NCBI GenBank assembly: GCA_900768795.1
Contig: CAAGEH010000005.1
Location: 1-64,000 of the forward strand
Reading direction: 5' to 3'
Length of the DNA stretch: 64,000 nt
Source: an uncultured Collinsella sp.
GTDB lineage: Bacteria > Actinomycetota > Coriobacteriia > Coriobacteriales > Coriobacteriaceae
Shown piece by piece: positions 17,457-26,170 of this stretch. Made by a program: the position numbers and the translations under genes. How positions within the stretch are numbered: position 1 is the stretch's first letter; every line of letters begins with the position of its first letter. The notes beneath the pieces are model-generated. The model saw only the letters and a program-made list of their open reading frames with translations, was not told the origin of the DNA and searched no databases.

Positions 17457-19124
17457 ATGATTGCACAGACCATCCGCTCCTGTTTCCCGGTTGCCGCTTC
17501 CGCTGTTTCAGCAAAGGCCGAGGAAATCAACAAGCTCAACGTGTTCCCCGTCCCCGACGGAGACACCGGTACCAACATGTCGCTTACGCTCGCCTCCGTG
17601 GTGAAAGAGCTCATCGCCCTTCCCGCGGACGCTGACATGCAGGCCATCGCCGGCGCCATCACCCACGGTTCGCTCATGGGCGCTCGCGGCAATTCGGGCG
17701 TCATCACCTCTCAGATCCTGCGCGGGATCGCCGAGGGCCTTGTAGAGGCCTCGGAGCCCGTCACCTCTTCCGATGTCGCCTCCGCCTTCCGCCGTGCCGT
17801 CAAGGTCGCGTTCAAGGCCGTTCGCAAACCCATCGAGGGCACGATTCTCACGGTGCTCCGTGACGTTTCGACCAAGGCCGACGAGTGCGAAAAGAAGAAG
17901 CTCCCTCTCGAGGATGCGCTCGACGCCATCGTCGTCGAGGCATACGAGTCCGTGGCCCGCACGCCCGATCTGCTTCCCGTTCTCAAGGAGAACGGCGTCG
18001 TCGACTCCGGTGCCTTCGGTTTCGCTATCTTCCTTGAGAATTTCATCGCTTCTGCGTTGGGGCGCACCTCTAAGATCGAGGGTTTTTCCGCCACGTTCGA
18101 CACCGCTGCCGATTCCGCCAAGGCGGGTGCACTCGGTCGCGTCGAGATCGAGGCGAACGACGACTGGGAGGGCTCGGAGTTCCGCTATTGCAATGAGTTC
18201 CTCTTCAAGGCCAACGCGCCGTTCGATGAGGACGATTGCCTCAGGTTCCTCGGTTCCATGGGCGACTGCGAACTGCTCGTGGGCAGCTATCCCGACTACA
18301 AGATCCACGTTCACTCCAATACGCCCAATCTCGTGCTCGGCCATATGCTCGAGCTCGGCCAGATCTACGAGGTCTTCATCCACAACATGGAGATGGAGGC
18401 TCACGACCGTACGGCCAAGATTCACGAGGACCAGGATGCAAAGGCGGCAGAGCCTGCCAAGGAGCTCGGTTTCGTTGCCGTGGCCGCGGGTTCCGGCGAG
18501 GCCGACATCCTCAGGTCTCTCAACGTCGATGTCGTCGTCGAGGGAGGCCAGACCATGAACCCCTCGACTGCCGATCTTTTAGCAGCCGTCGATCAGGTCA
18601 ACGCCGAGTCCGTGATCATCCTTCCCGATAACGGCAATATCCGCATGGCTGCAGAGGCGGCCGCTTCCGCTTGCACCGACAAGAAGGTCTTCGTCGTTCC
18701 CACCAAGACCGTTCCACAGGCGTTCTCCGCCCTGTTCGCGGTCGTCCCGGGCGATCCCGCCGACGAGGTCGTCGAGGCGATGACCGAGGCTCTCGATGAC
18801 GTCCGCGACGGTGAGGTCACGCGCGCCGTGCGCGACAGCTCCGCAAGCGATGGCACGCCCATCCACGACGGTGACGTCATGGGCATTATCCAGGGCTCCA
18901 TCGATATCGTCGGTTCCGATGTCAAACAGGTCACGCTCGACTGCATCAATCGCATGCAGGACGACGAGGAGGGCGATGCGCTCACCATTCTCGCCGGCTC
19001 CGACCTTTCCGACGATGATTTCCAGGATATCCTCGATGCCATCGAGGAGGCTCAGCCCGACCTCGAGATCGATGCACATCGTGGCGAGCAGCCGCTCTAT
19101 CCCGTTATCTTCTCGATCGAGTAG
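17457..19124 (+). CDS. fakA: DAK2-domain fatty acid kinase, FakA-like
   Basis: FakA phosphorylates fatty acids bound to a FakB carrier, feeding them to the PlsX/PlsY phospholipid route; plsX lies 5 kb downstream. The 555-residue protein opens with a DhaL/DAK2 domain: NVFPVPDGDTGTNM gives the metal-binding aspartates, and GSLMGARGNSGVI follows. Middle and C-terminal domains typical of YloV follow, with PDYKIHVHSN near residue 280. ATG 17457 is preceded by CGGAGA at ten bases; the frame remains open upstream but overlaps the Asp23 gene. No fakB is present in the window, so the substrate is inferred from family and context. Confidence 0.85.
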   Translation: MIAQTIRSCFPVAASAVSAKAEEINKLNVFPVPDGDTGTNMSLTLASVVKELIALPADADMQAIAGAITHGSLMGARGNSGVITSQILRGIAEGLVEASEPVTSSDVASAFRRAVKVAFKAVRKPIEGTILTVLRDVSTKADECEKKKLPLEDALDAIVVEAYESVARTPDLLPVLKENGVVDSGAFGFAIFLENFIASALGRTSKIEGFSATFDTAADSAKAGALGRVEIEANDDWEGSEFRYCNEFLFKANAPFDEDDCLRFLGSMGDCELLVGSYPDYKIHVHSNTPNLVLGHMLELGQIYEVFIHNMEMEAHDRTAKIHEDQDAKAAEPAKELGFVAVAAGSGEADILRSLNVDVVVEGGQTMNPSTADLLAAVDQVNAESVIILPDNGNIRMAAEAAASACTDKKVFVVPTKTVPQAFSALFAVVPGDPADEVVEAMTEALDDVRDGEVTRAVRDSSASDGTPIHDGDVMGIIQGSIDIVGSDVKQVTLDCINRMQDDEEGDALTILAGSDLSDDDFQDILDAIEEAQPDLEIDAHRGEQPLYPVIFSIE

Positions 19125-19129
19125 GTTTT

Positions 19130-21304
19130 ATGACGCAGCAGTTGTGCGTTTCCGCCGCGTCTCCGCGTTTCGATCATGCGGTCTCGCTCGCCGCCGATGT
19201 CTGCTGCCTCAAATACGTTTCCGGTGCTCGTGAGGAGGCCCTCCATAGACTTGGTATCAAGTCCGTGGAGGACCTCCTTCTGCATATCCCGTATCGATAT
19301 CTCGATTTTTGCCATGTCTACACCATCGAGGACGCGCCTGTTGGCGACGTCGTCACGGTCGTGGCAGAGGTCGATCGCGTCCAGAACAAGGCCCATACGC
19401 GGATTCCCGTCACCGAGGTCTCCCTTATCGATGAGACGGGCGTTATCAACGCTGTATTTTTCCGCCAACCCTGGATTTCTCGTCAGCTCGCTGTCGGCGA
19501 CCGCCTCGCCCTTATCGGCAAAATCGAGTTCTCGTATGGTTTCAAGCAGATGAAGTCCCCTCATTTCGAAAAGCTCGATTCCGGTCAGGTGGCGGGCAGT
19601 ATCCAGCCGGTCCATTACGTTTCCTCGGGCATTTCCGTTGCATGGATGCGTCGCATCGTTTCCACCGCGTTCGAGCAGCTGCTTCCCGTTGCCGATCCGA
19701 TTCCTGCCGAGCTGAGGGTGGTCCGCGGGCTCATGCCGCGTGGACAGGCGTATCGTGCGATGCATTTTCCCCATACGTTTGGCGAGCGCGACCTCGCTCG
19801 GCGTCGCCTCGCCTACGATGAGGCGCTCTATCTGCAGCTGGCGCTCAGGCTTCGCAACGACATGAATCTCCTTGGTGTGGCGCCCGTTGCCCATATCTCG
19901 GGTGAGCACACCCGTGCGCTTGCCTCGGCGCTTCCTTTCAAGCTCTCGGACGAGCAACAAGAGGCGGTCGACCAGATAACCGCCGATATGTGCTCGAGCG
20001 AGCGCATCATGAACCGCCTGCTCTTGGGCGATGTCGGTACGGGCAAGACCGCGGTGGCGTCGTTCGGTCTCGCCCTCGTTGCCGATACCGGTACGCAGGC
20101 ATGCGTGATGGCGCCTACCGGTGTTCTGGCGCAGCAGTACACCGTCAAGGTCGGACCCCTTTTGAGCGCGTGCGGCATATCATGGGCATTGCTCACGGGG
20201 GCAACCCCTAAAAGCGAGCGCGCGGACATGCTTTCGCGCCTAGCGTCCGGAGAGCTCACCGTTCTTTTCGGCACGCAGGCGGTTATCCAGGACGATGTCG
20301 AGTTCCGTGCGCTTTCGCTCGTGGTGATCGACGAGCAGCATCGTTTCGGTGTCGGGCAGCGCAACGCGCTGAGGTCCAAGGGACCCGGTGCGGACCTCTT
20401 CGTTATGACCGCAACGCCGATTCCCCGCACCCTTGCCCTCACGGTGTACGGCGATCTCGATGTCAGCATTATCCGGCACCGCCCCGTCGAGGGAGCCGGT
20501 GTCTCGACGCGTGTCATCACCGATAACAATCGCGACCTTGCCTACGGCGCCATCCGCGACGCACTTTCCCGCGGGGAACGCGCCTATGTCGTCTGCCCCC
20601 TTGTAGAGCCCACCGATTCGGTCGACGACCTTGAATCCGTCCCCGGTACCTTGCGCGAGGAGGACGGGTCCGTCCGCGTTCCCGTTCCGCTCCACAGCGT
20701 CGCCGAGGAAGCCGAGCGCCTCTCTCACGTTTTCCGAGACGCGCGTATCGGTATCCTTCACGGACGGTTGCCGTCTGTCGAGAAAGACAGCATCATCTCG
20801 GCTTTCAGAGCGGGCTCGATCGACATCCTCGTCTCCACGACCGTGATCGAAGTCGGTGTCGATGTTCCCGCCGCCACCGTTATGGTTATCGAAAACGGCG
20901 AGCGCTTTGGCCTGGCGACCCTGCACCAGCTTCGCGGGCGTGTCGGTCGCGGCGGGGTACCGGGTACCTGCTTCGTTGTCACGCATGCGGCTAAATCGGG
21001 TGCGCGTTCCGCATCGCAGGACCGTCTCGAGGCGCTTGAGAAAACCGATGATGGCTTTGAGCTCGCCGAGCTCGACCTTCGTCTTCGCCACGAGGGTGAA
21101 ATCCTGGGTCTCAGGCAACACGGGGGCGTTTCGCTCAGGTTCGTCGATCTGGATGCCGATACGGATCTTATCGAGTGGGCCAACCGTGACGCGACCGAGC
21201 TTCTGCGGTATGCTCATGACCTTGTATCGGTTTGCACCCTGCCGTTGCGCCATGAGGTCATCAGGCGTTACGGGGATATTTTCAAGGAGGTCAGCGGAGG
21301 ATGA
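19130..21304 (+). CDS. recG: ATP-dependent DNA helicase RecG
   Basis: RecG remodels stalled replication forks and branched DNA. The 724-residue protein has an N-terminal wedge domain with an OB fold (about 60-165). Two RecA-like motor domains follow: Walker A is GDVGTGKT, motif II is DEQH (VIDEQHRFGVGQ), motif III is MTATPIPRT, and motif VI is QLRGRVGRG. A C-terminal TRG segment follows. The start ATG 19130 is five bases after fakA. The stop overlaps the rsmD start. The length is slightly above the usual 680-700 because of a short insertion near residue 500. Confidence 0.96.
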   Translation: MTQQLCVSAASPRFDHAVSLAADVCCLKYVSGAREEALHRLGIKSVEDLLLHIPYRYLDFCHVYTIEDAPVGDVVTVVAEVDRVQNKAHTRIPVTEVSLIDETGVINAVFFRQPWISRQLAVGDRLALIGKIEFSYGFKQMKSPHFEKLDSGQVAGSIQPVHYVSSGISVAWMRRIVSTAFEQLLPVADPIPAELRVVRGLMPRGQAYRAMHFPHTFGERDLARRRLAYDEALYLQLALRLRNDMNLLGVAPVAHISGEHTRALASALPFKLSDEQQEAVDQITADMCSSERIMNRLLLGDVGTGKTAVASFGLALVADTGTQACVMAPTGVLAQQYTVKVGPLLSACGISWALLTGATPKSERADMLSRLASGELTVLFGTQAVIQDDVEFRALSLVVIDEQHRFGVGQRNALRSKGPGADLFVMTATPIPRTLALTVYGDLDVSIIRHRPVEGAGVSTRVITDNNRDLAYGAIRDALSRGERAYVVCPLVEPTDSVDDLESVPGTLREEDGSVRVPVPLHSVAEEAERLSHVFRDARIGILHGRLPSVEKDSIISAFRAGSIDILVSTTVIEVGVDVPAATVMVIENGERFGLATLHQLRGRVGRGGVPGTCFVVTHAAKSGARSASQDRLEALEKTDDGFELAELDLRLRHEGEILGLRQHGGVSLRFVDLDADTDLIEWANRDATELLRYAHDLVSVCTLPLRHEVIRRYGDIFKEVSGG

Positions 21305-21876
21305 GGATCATCGGGGGCGAGTGGCGCGGCCGCAAGCTCGAGGAGCCGCGTGGGCGCGAGGTCACAAGGCCCACCACCGACCGCGTACGCGAGGCCATGG
21401 CCTCAATGGTCGGCTCCGCGCTCGAAAGCGGAATCGATGGTGCGCGCGTTCTCGATGCCTTCGGGGGTTCTGGAGCGCTTGGTATCGAGATGCTCTCACG
21501 CGGGGCGGGCCACCTTACCGTTTTCGATCTCGATAGGGGGGCGAGTGCGCTGATCAAGCGAAATCTCGCTACGGTCCGTTGCGACCCCTCCCGTTTCAAG
21601 GTTATCTCCGGTGACGTGCTCGCTTCCGCCGTGCGCGGCAGGATTCCCGGCGGACCGTTCGATCTCGTGCTCTTCGATCCGCCCTATGCGTTCGGCTCGG
21701 ACCCGGTTGTCGACTGTATCGAAAACCTACGCGCCCATGGGCTTTTGAGCCGGGGCTCCGTCGTCCTCTTCGAGCACTCCTCCGACATCCATTGCGATAC
21801 GCCCGATGGGTTTGACCTGCTCAAATCAAAGCGATACGGCATCACTTCGGTCGACCTGTTCACGCTCAAACGTTAG
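21301..21876 (+). CDS. rsmD: 16S rRNA (guanine-966-N2)-methyltransferase RsmD
   Basis: RsmD methylates a guanine near the P site of 16S rRNA using S-adenosylmethionine. The 191-residue protein shows GGEWRGRKL at the start, RPTTDRVREAM, the SAM-binding DAFGGSGALGIEMLSRGA, and the catalytic DPPY (LVLFDPPYAFGSD). It overlaps recG by four bases and is followed by coaD after 18 bases, a pairing seen in many bacteria. Confidence 0.93.
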   Translation: MRIIGGEWRGRKLEEPRGREVTRPTTDRVREAMASMVGSALESGIDGARVLDAFGGSGALGIEMLSRGAGHLTVFDLDRGASALIKRNLATVRCDPSRFKVISGDVLASAVRGRIPGGPFDLVLFDPPYAFGSDPVVDCIENLRAHGLLSRGSVVLFEHSSDIHCDTPDGFDLLKSKRYGITSVDLFTLKR

Positions 21877-21894
21877 AATCGCGAGGTATTACCC

Positions 21895-22416
21895 ATGCAT
21901 CGCATCACCCATGTGCTCGTACCGGGCACCTTCGACCCCATCACATACGGCCATATCGACGTCGTTCGCCGCGCTTGCCGCATGTGCCCCAAAGTCACCG
22001 TCGCCGTTGCCGCCTCTCTGGGAAAGAACGGCGTGGGTACGACGTTTTCGCTCGATGAGCGCGTCGCCCTCGCGCGCGAGGCGCTCGCCGACGAGGTCGG
22101 CGTGAACGTCGAGCCGTTTTCGGGACTCCTGGTCGATTTTGCTCGAGATATCGGCGCACAGGCGGTCGTTAAGGGCTTGCGTGCCATGACGGATTTCGAG
22201 TACGAGCTGCAGCAGGCCGATCTCAACTACCGGCTCGACGATTCCCTCGAGTCCATCTTCGTCATGAGCTCTCCCGAGTTCGGTTACCTCTCCAGCTCGG
22301 TCGTCCGTCAGATCGCATCGTTCGGCGGAGATGTTTCGGAGTTCGTTCCGCCCGCCGTTGCGCGCGCGCTCGCTCGCCGCTTTGACACCTCAACACAAGA
22401 TGGTGTGGTAGACTAA
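21895..22416 (+). CDS. coaD: Phosphopantetheine adenylyltransferase
   Basis: CoaD transfers AMP to 4'-phosphopantetheine, the penultimate step of coenzyme A synthesis. The 173-residue protein has the nucleotidyltransferase motif PGTFDPITYGH at residues 10-20, the substrate-loop lysine in VVKGLRAMTDFEYE, and LSSSVVRQIASFGGD at the C-terminal end. GAGG lies upstream of ATG 21895. The last 35 bases hold a TTGACA that may belong to a promoter of the next gene. Confidence 0.95.
   Translation: MHRITHVLVPGTFDPITYGHIDVVRRACRMCPKVTVAVAASLGKNGVGTTFSLDERVALAREALADEVGVNVEPFSGLLVDFARDIGAQAVVKGLRAMTDFEYELQQADLNYRLDDSLESIFVMSSPEFGYLSSSVVRQIASFGGDVSEFVPPAVARALARRFDTSTQDGVVD
22382..22414 (+). promoter_or_regulatory. 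Possible promoter inside the coaD end
   Basis: A perfect TTGACA (22382-22387) lies upstream of TGGTAGACT (22406-22414), an extended -10-like element. The spacing of 21 is longer than normal, so this is weak. Confidence 0.28.
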
Positions 22417-22449
22417 CCTGTTGAAATATGATTAATGGAAGGAGCCTGC

Positions 22450-22959
22450 ATGTCGGAAACGCAATATCCCGGTGACGGTGTTGTAGGCCTTGTTGAAGAG
22501 CTCGAGGACATCATCAGGGATGCTCGCACGCCTCTGGGCAGGGGCCCGCAGTTCAAGGTCATCGAGACCGAGCAGGTGCTCAATATCCTCGCCGAGATTC
22601 GTATGAATTTCCCCGATGAGTGGCAGCAGGCGCGCCGCATCGTCAAGGAGCGCGAGGAGATGCTCAAGGCAGCCGCCGCTCAGGCAGATTCGATCGTGTC
22701 CGATGCCCAGCAGCAGGCCATCACCATCGCGAGCGAGCAGGAAATCGTCCGTTTGGCTCAGCAGCAGGCAGACGAGGTCCGCGAGAAGGCACAGCAGTAC
22801 GAGCGCGAAACGCGCTATGCCGCCGAGGATTACGCCGAGCAGGTGTTCACGCACCTCGAGGAGAACCTCAAGAGTCTGACGGGCACCGTCGCCCGTTGCC
22901 GCCAGCAGCTCAACGATTCGGCTGCCGGCAACAACCAAAATCAGAACGGCGCATGGTAA
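22450..22959 (+). CDS. Conserved coiled-coil protein of unknown function
   Basis: A 169-residue protein I cannot name. A short N-terminal segment (VGLVEELEDIIRDARTPLGRGPQFKV) precedes a long helical stretch, about residues 40-150, very rich in Gln, Glu and Ala (AQQQAITIASEQEIVRLAQQQADEV is an example region). It is typical of a coiled coil such as ATP-synthase b-like or DivIVA-like proteins. There is no membrane segment. ATG 22450 has AAGGAG five bases ahead. It sits between coaD and yceD-rpmF and overlaps yceD by one base. A structural or scaffolding role is only a guess. Confidence 0.75.
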   Translation: MSETQYPGDGVVGLVEELEDIIRDARTPLGRGPQFKVIETEQVLNILAEIRMNFPDEWQQARRIVKEREEMLKAAAAQADSIVSDAQQQAITIASEQEIVRLAQQQADEVREKAQQYERETRYAAEDYAEQVFTHLEENLKSLTGTVARCRQQLNDSAAGNNQNQNGAW

Positions 22960-23513
22960 TGGACGGTATCCAGCCTGTTCTCATCGACCTTACGGGTAAG
23001 GTCGAGAACCCGGGTGACAGCTTTTCCGCCAAGGGTTCCGTTGAAGTCGCGTCCTATGAGGTGGGCGAGAAGGAGTATCGCCTGACGGCGCCCATCGAAT
23101 ACGACGTTGTGTTCACTAATGCCGGGACGGGGGTGCTCGTCACCGGTATGGTGCGCGCTACCGCCGAGGGGGAGTGCGATCGCTGCCTCGACATGACGAC
23201 GATCGACCTTGCCGGCGAGATCGAGGAGTTCTACCTCTTCCACGAGCCCGAAGATTCCGAGGAATACGAGGACGGGTACGAGCTTCTGGGCGAGGACCGC
23301 GTCGTCGATCTTTCCGGACCGATTATCGATGCCGTCGTGATGGATACGCCGTTCGTCGTGCTTTGCAGTCCCGACTGCCGCGGCCTTTGTCCCGTGTGCG
23401 GCTGCAATCTCAATCACGAGACCTGCACGTGCGATAAAGACGCCGCCGATGATTTTGCCGAGAGCGCACAGAATCCGTTCGCCGCGCTCAAGAATCTCAA
23501 GCTGGACGACTAA
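22959..23513 (+). CDS. DUF177 family protein YceD
   Basis: DUF177 (YceD) proteins are encoded next to rpmF in most bacteria and are linked to rRNA accumulation and lipid-gene operons. The 184-residue protein has the conserved VxGxVxxxxxxxCDRCL strand, seen as VTGMVRATAEGECDRCLD. A second cysteine cluster lies near the C-terminus (CSPDCRGLCPVCGCNLN and TCTCD), suggesting metal binding. The start could be ATG 22953 or 22959; neither has a clear ribosome site. I took 22959, whose A is the last base of the upstream stop. Confidence 0.87.
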   Translation: MDGIQPVLIDLTGKVENPGDSFSAKGSVEVASYEVGEKEYRLTAPIEYDVVFTNAGTGVLVTGMVRATAEGECDRCLDMTTIDLAGEIEEFYLFHEPEDSEEYEDGYELLGEDRVVDLSGPIIDAVVMDTPFVVLCSPDCRGLCPVCGCNLNHETCTCDKDAADDFAESAQNPFAALKNLKLDD

Positions 23514-23637
23514 TTGTCTGCAAAACATGTGGTCGAACGTATTGTGAGTATAAAAATTTATGATACGCAGGGTTTCTGTGGTAGTATCGCTACTTGCGCG
23601 TAATTGCCACGTTTTTTAAGTAATAAGAGAGGTCATC

Positions 23638-23817
23638 ATGCCAGTACCTAAACAAAAGCAGGGTCGCATCCGTACGCACCGTCGTCGTTCCGCCAACATG
23701 AAGATTTCGGCCGCTGCTAAGTCCACGTGCCCCCGTTGCGGCGCCGTGAAGCTTCCGCATCACGTCTGCTCCAACTGCGGTTACTACAAGGATCGCGAGG
23801 TCATCGTCACCGAGTAA
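23638..23817 (+). CDS. rpmF: 50S ribosomal protein L32
   Basis: A 59-residue ribosomal protein. It begins MPVPKQKQGRIRTHRRRS, the basic N-terminus of the family, and carries two zinc-binding CxxC pairs (CPRCG and CSNCGYY). AGAGAGG lies just ahead of ATG 23638. The yceD-rpmF-plsX order is the classical one in bacteria and links ribosome and lipid synthesis. The 124-base gap before it has a possible extended -10 (TGGTAGTAT, 23579-23587). Confidence 0.95.
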   Translation: MPVPKQKQGRIRTHRRRSANMKISAAAKSTCPRCGAVKLPHHVCSNCGYYKDREVIVTE

Positions 23818-23844
23818 TCGGTGATGCTCGCCCTTGGGGCTTAC

Positions 23845-23856
23845 TCCCATATGGGA
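23845..23856. repeat. 12-bp perfect palindrome between rpmF and plsX
   Basis: TCCCATATGGGA is fully self-complementary and sits just before the rpmF terminator. It may be an operator or simply part of the RNA fold. No known binding site matches it in my reading. Confidence 0.3.
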
Positions 23857-23863
23857 ATCACAT

Positions 23864-23889
23864 GGCCGGCGTTATCGTCGGCCTTTTTT
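23864..23889 (+). terminator. Terminator between rpmF and plsX
   Basis: GGCCGGC (23864-23870) pairs with GTCGGCC (23877-23883) with one wobble, followed by six T. The plsX ribosome site AAAGGAG follows a few bases later, so plsX may depend on read-through. Confidence 0.78.
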
Positions 23890-23909
23890 GTAGCTAAAGG
23901 AGCTCAATC

Positions 23910-24929
23910 ATGAAACAGGTACGCGTAGCCGTCGACGTCATGGGCGGCGACGAGAAACCCGAGGTCGTGCTTTCCGGTATCGAAGCGGCGCTTGAGGCCG
24001 ATCCCGACCTGACCGTTCTCGCGGTCGGTCCGTCGGAGCTCGTGGAGCCGTTCTGCGCAAAGCGCGAGCGCGCCGTCGCCCTTGAGGCGCCGCAGTCGAT
24101 TGAGATGGCGGACGACCCCATAAAGGCGATCATGACCAAGCGCAAGTCGTCTATCGTCGTCGCTTGCCGCGCCATCAAGAAGGGCGACGCCGACGGCTTT
24201 TTCTCCGCGGGCGCAACCGGCGCGGTGACTGCCGCAGCCACGGCATATGTCACGCCGTTCAAATACGCCGCCGACGGCGAGAAGCGTCCCGTGCGCCCTT
24301 GCATCACGAGCACGCTTCCCAACAGGGCGGGCGGTCTCACGATTCTCTGCGACATGGGGGCAAACCCGGACGTCGAGCCCTCCGATATCGTTCGTTTCGC
24401 CCAGATGGGAGCGGCGTACGCACGCGTCGTTTGCGGTATTCCGAACCCGCGCGTCGGATTGCTTTCGAACGGCACCGAGGATACCAAGGGCTCGCACTTT
24501 ACGAAGGAATGTTTCCCGCTCATGCGCGAGCAGGTCGAGGGCTTTGCGGGCAACTGCGAGGGCACCGACCTTACGTCGGGCAACTTCGATGTCGTTGTGA
24601 CCGATGGTTTCGCCGGCAACGTCGCGCTCAAGGCGACTGAGGGCGCGGCAAAGCTGCTCATGTCCGAGCTCAAGAAATCCCTTATGTCCTCTTTTAAGAC
24701 GAAAATCGCCGCGTTGCTGCTCAAAGACTCGCTCTCGGGTCTCAAGTCGAAGCTTTCGGGTGATGCCAAGGGCGGTGCCATTCTCTTGGGCCTGCGCGGT
24801 GTCGTTCTGATCGGGCACGGCGCCACGAGCGTCGAGGCGGTTAAGAACGGCACGCTTGCGACCGCCGAGGCGATTCGCGCCGACCTCGTCGACAACGTTG
24901 CAAAATCCATCGACAACATCGTGCTGTAG
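23910..24929 (+). CDS. plsX: Phosphate acyltransferase PlsX
   Basis: PlsX makes acyl-phosphate from acyl-ACP (and, with fatty acid kinase, from exogenous fatty acid), the acyl donor for the first step of phospholipid synthesis. The 339-residue protein begins VAVDVMGGDEKP. It contains FFSAGATGAVTAAATAYV, CDMGANPDVEP, VGLLSNGTEDTKG, VVTDGFAGNVALKATEG and VVLIGHGATSVEAV, all family blocks. ATG 23910 has AAAGGAGC upstream. A weak terminator-like hairpin follows the gene. Confidence 0.95.
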   Translation: MKQVRVAVDVMGGDEKPEVVLSGIEAALEADPDLTVLAVGPSELVEPFCAKRERAVALEAPQSIEMADDPIKAIMTKRKSSIVVACRAIKKGDADGFFSAGATGAVTAAATAYVTPFKYAADGEKRPVRPCITSTLPNRAGGLTILCDMGANPDVEPSDIVRFAQMGAAYARVVCGIPNPRVGLLSNGTEDTKGSHFTKECFPLMREQVEGFAGNCEGTDLTSGNFDVVVTDGFAGNVALKATEGAAKLLMSELKKSLMSSFKTKIAALLLKDSLSGLKSKLSGDAKGGAILLGLRGVVLIGHGATSVEAVKNGTLATAEAIRADLVDNVAKSIDNIVL

Positions 24930-24967
24930 TTGTTCTGCGCTTTCCTTTAGGGCTCTCGAACGCATAC

Positions 24968-24999
24968 GCCGTGTCCTTTTAAGGGGATGCGGCGCTTTG
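24968..24999 (+). terminator. Possible terminator after plsX
   Basis: GCCGTGTCC (24968-24976) pairs with GGATGCGGC (24985-24993) with two wobbles; GCTTTGCTTTG follows. The T-run is interrupted, so strength is doubtful. The rest of the 256-base gap before acpP shows only a TAAAAT at 25141 that may be a -10 for acpP. Confidence 0.45.
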
Positions 25000-25185
25000 C
25001 TTTGCCGGGCCTTGGGAAAACGACCTGTTTTATTCGTGGCTCGTACATATGCGGCGGCAAAGGTTGTGCGTTTCGCCTGCCCCTTGCGGCTCGTGTCGCG
25101 CCAAGCTGCCGTTCTTCGTATTCGTGCCGCTCGCATGGGGTAAAATTAACAAAGTTTGTCTGCTGCTGAGGAGAGGAGTGCGCGC

Positions 25186-25428
25186 ATGGATCGCACTGAG
25201 ATTTTTGATAAGGTCGCCGACATCGCGAGCGACGTCATGGGTATCGACAAGGATAAGATCACGAACGAGACGACGTTCGATGACCTTGATGCCGATTCTC
25301 TCGATCGCTTGCAGCTCGTCACCGCTATCGAGGACGAGTTCGACTTGGAGCTCGACGATGACAAGCTCCTTTCCCTGTCGTCCGTCGCCGATGCCGTCGA
25401 CGCCATCGCCGAAGCCAAGGAGGCTTAA
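25186..25428 (+). CDS. acpP: Acyl carrier protein
   Basis: The 80-residue acyl carrier for fatty acid synthesis. The phosphopantetheine attachment serine is residue 38 in DADSLD (family DSL). The protein is very acidic, as expected. I chose ATG 25186 with GAGGAGAGGAG upstream; an in-frame start at 25156 would overlap that ribosome site. The order acpP-rnc-smc-ftsY-ffh is standard in Gram-positives. TAAAAT at 25141-25146 may be its -10 element. Confidence 0.94.
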   Translation: MDRTEIFDKVADIASDVMGIDKDKITNETTFDDLDADSLDRLQLVTAIEDEFDLELDDDKLLSLSSVADAVDAIAEAKEA

Positions 25429-25434
25429 GCTCCG

Positions 25435-26160
25435 TTGGCTCTTTCCGATAAGCTCGCTCGTGCCGAGAAGATCCTCGGACATGAGTTTTCCGATAAAAGG
25501 CTGCTGAGAAGCGCGCTTACCCATCCGTCTGCCGTGGAGGGGGAGCCCGTTTCCGCCTCATACGAGCGTCTTGAGTTTCTGGGTGACTCCATCCTGGGCA
25601 TGATCGTGGCGCTCGCTCTGTTCGAATCCTATCCGGATTTCGATGAGGGCAAGTTGACGCGCCTCAAGGTATCGCTGGTCTCGGGCGCCACGCTTTCCGA
25701 GGTGTCTGCTGAGCTCGGCGTCGGGGACTGCATCATCTTCGGTGCCTCCGAGACGGGCACGGGCGCACGCGGCCTTCATTCCGCGCTCGAGAATGTGTAC
25801 GAGTCCATGCTCGGGGCGCTTTATCTCGATGCCGGGTACGATGCCGCGTGCGATTTCGTCTCGCGCACGCTCAAGCCCCATCTGGCGACGGAGCGCGCCG
25901 AGCATCCGAGCAACCCCAAGTCATTTCTTCAGGAATGCGTGCAGGCGGATGGTCATGAGCCTCCGCAGTACAAGCTCGTCGGGTCCGACGGTCCCGCGCA
26001 TGCGCCCACCTTCACTGCCGTCGTCCTGGTCGATGGCGTTCGCCAAGGCAGGGGTAGCGGCTCCTCAAAGAAGGAGGCGGAGGGCGCGGCTGCGCTCGCC
26101 GCGCTCGATGCGCTCGGATACACCACCAACGGCGTGATTCTCAACAAGAAGCTCGGGTAA
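25435..26160 (+). CDS. rnc: Ribonuclease III
   Basis: RNase III cuts double-stranded RNA, including the rRNA precursor stems. The 241-residue protein has the catalytic signature ERLEFLGDS at residues 44-52. The second metal-binding block is ENVYESMLGALYLDAG. A C-terminal double-stranded-RNA-binding domain shows PKSFLQE and GRGSGSSKKEAEGAAA. The start is TTG 25435 with AAGGAGG eleven bases upstream, inside the end of acpP. Confidence 0.94.
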   Translation: MALSDKLARAEKILGHEFSDKRLLRSALTHPSAVEGEPVSASYERLEFLGDSILGMIVALALFESYPDFDEGKLTRLKVSLVSGATLSEVSAELGVGDCIIFGASETGTGARGLHSALENVYESMLGALYLDAGYDAACDFVSRTLKPHLATERAEHPSNPKSFLQECVQADGHEPPQYKLVGSDGPAHAPTFTAVVLVDGVRQGRGSGSSKKEAEGAAALAALDALGYTTNGVILNKKLG

Positions 26161-26170
26161 GCGGGGCAAC

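Noticed and set aside
24987..25169. A 60-residue Cys-rich small protein between plsX and acpP.
   Set aside because: It overlaps the possible terminator and the acpP -10, has no good ribosome site, and its composition looks random.
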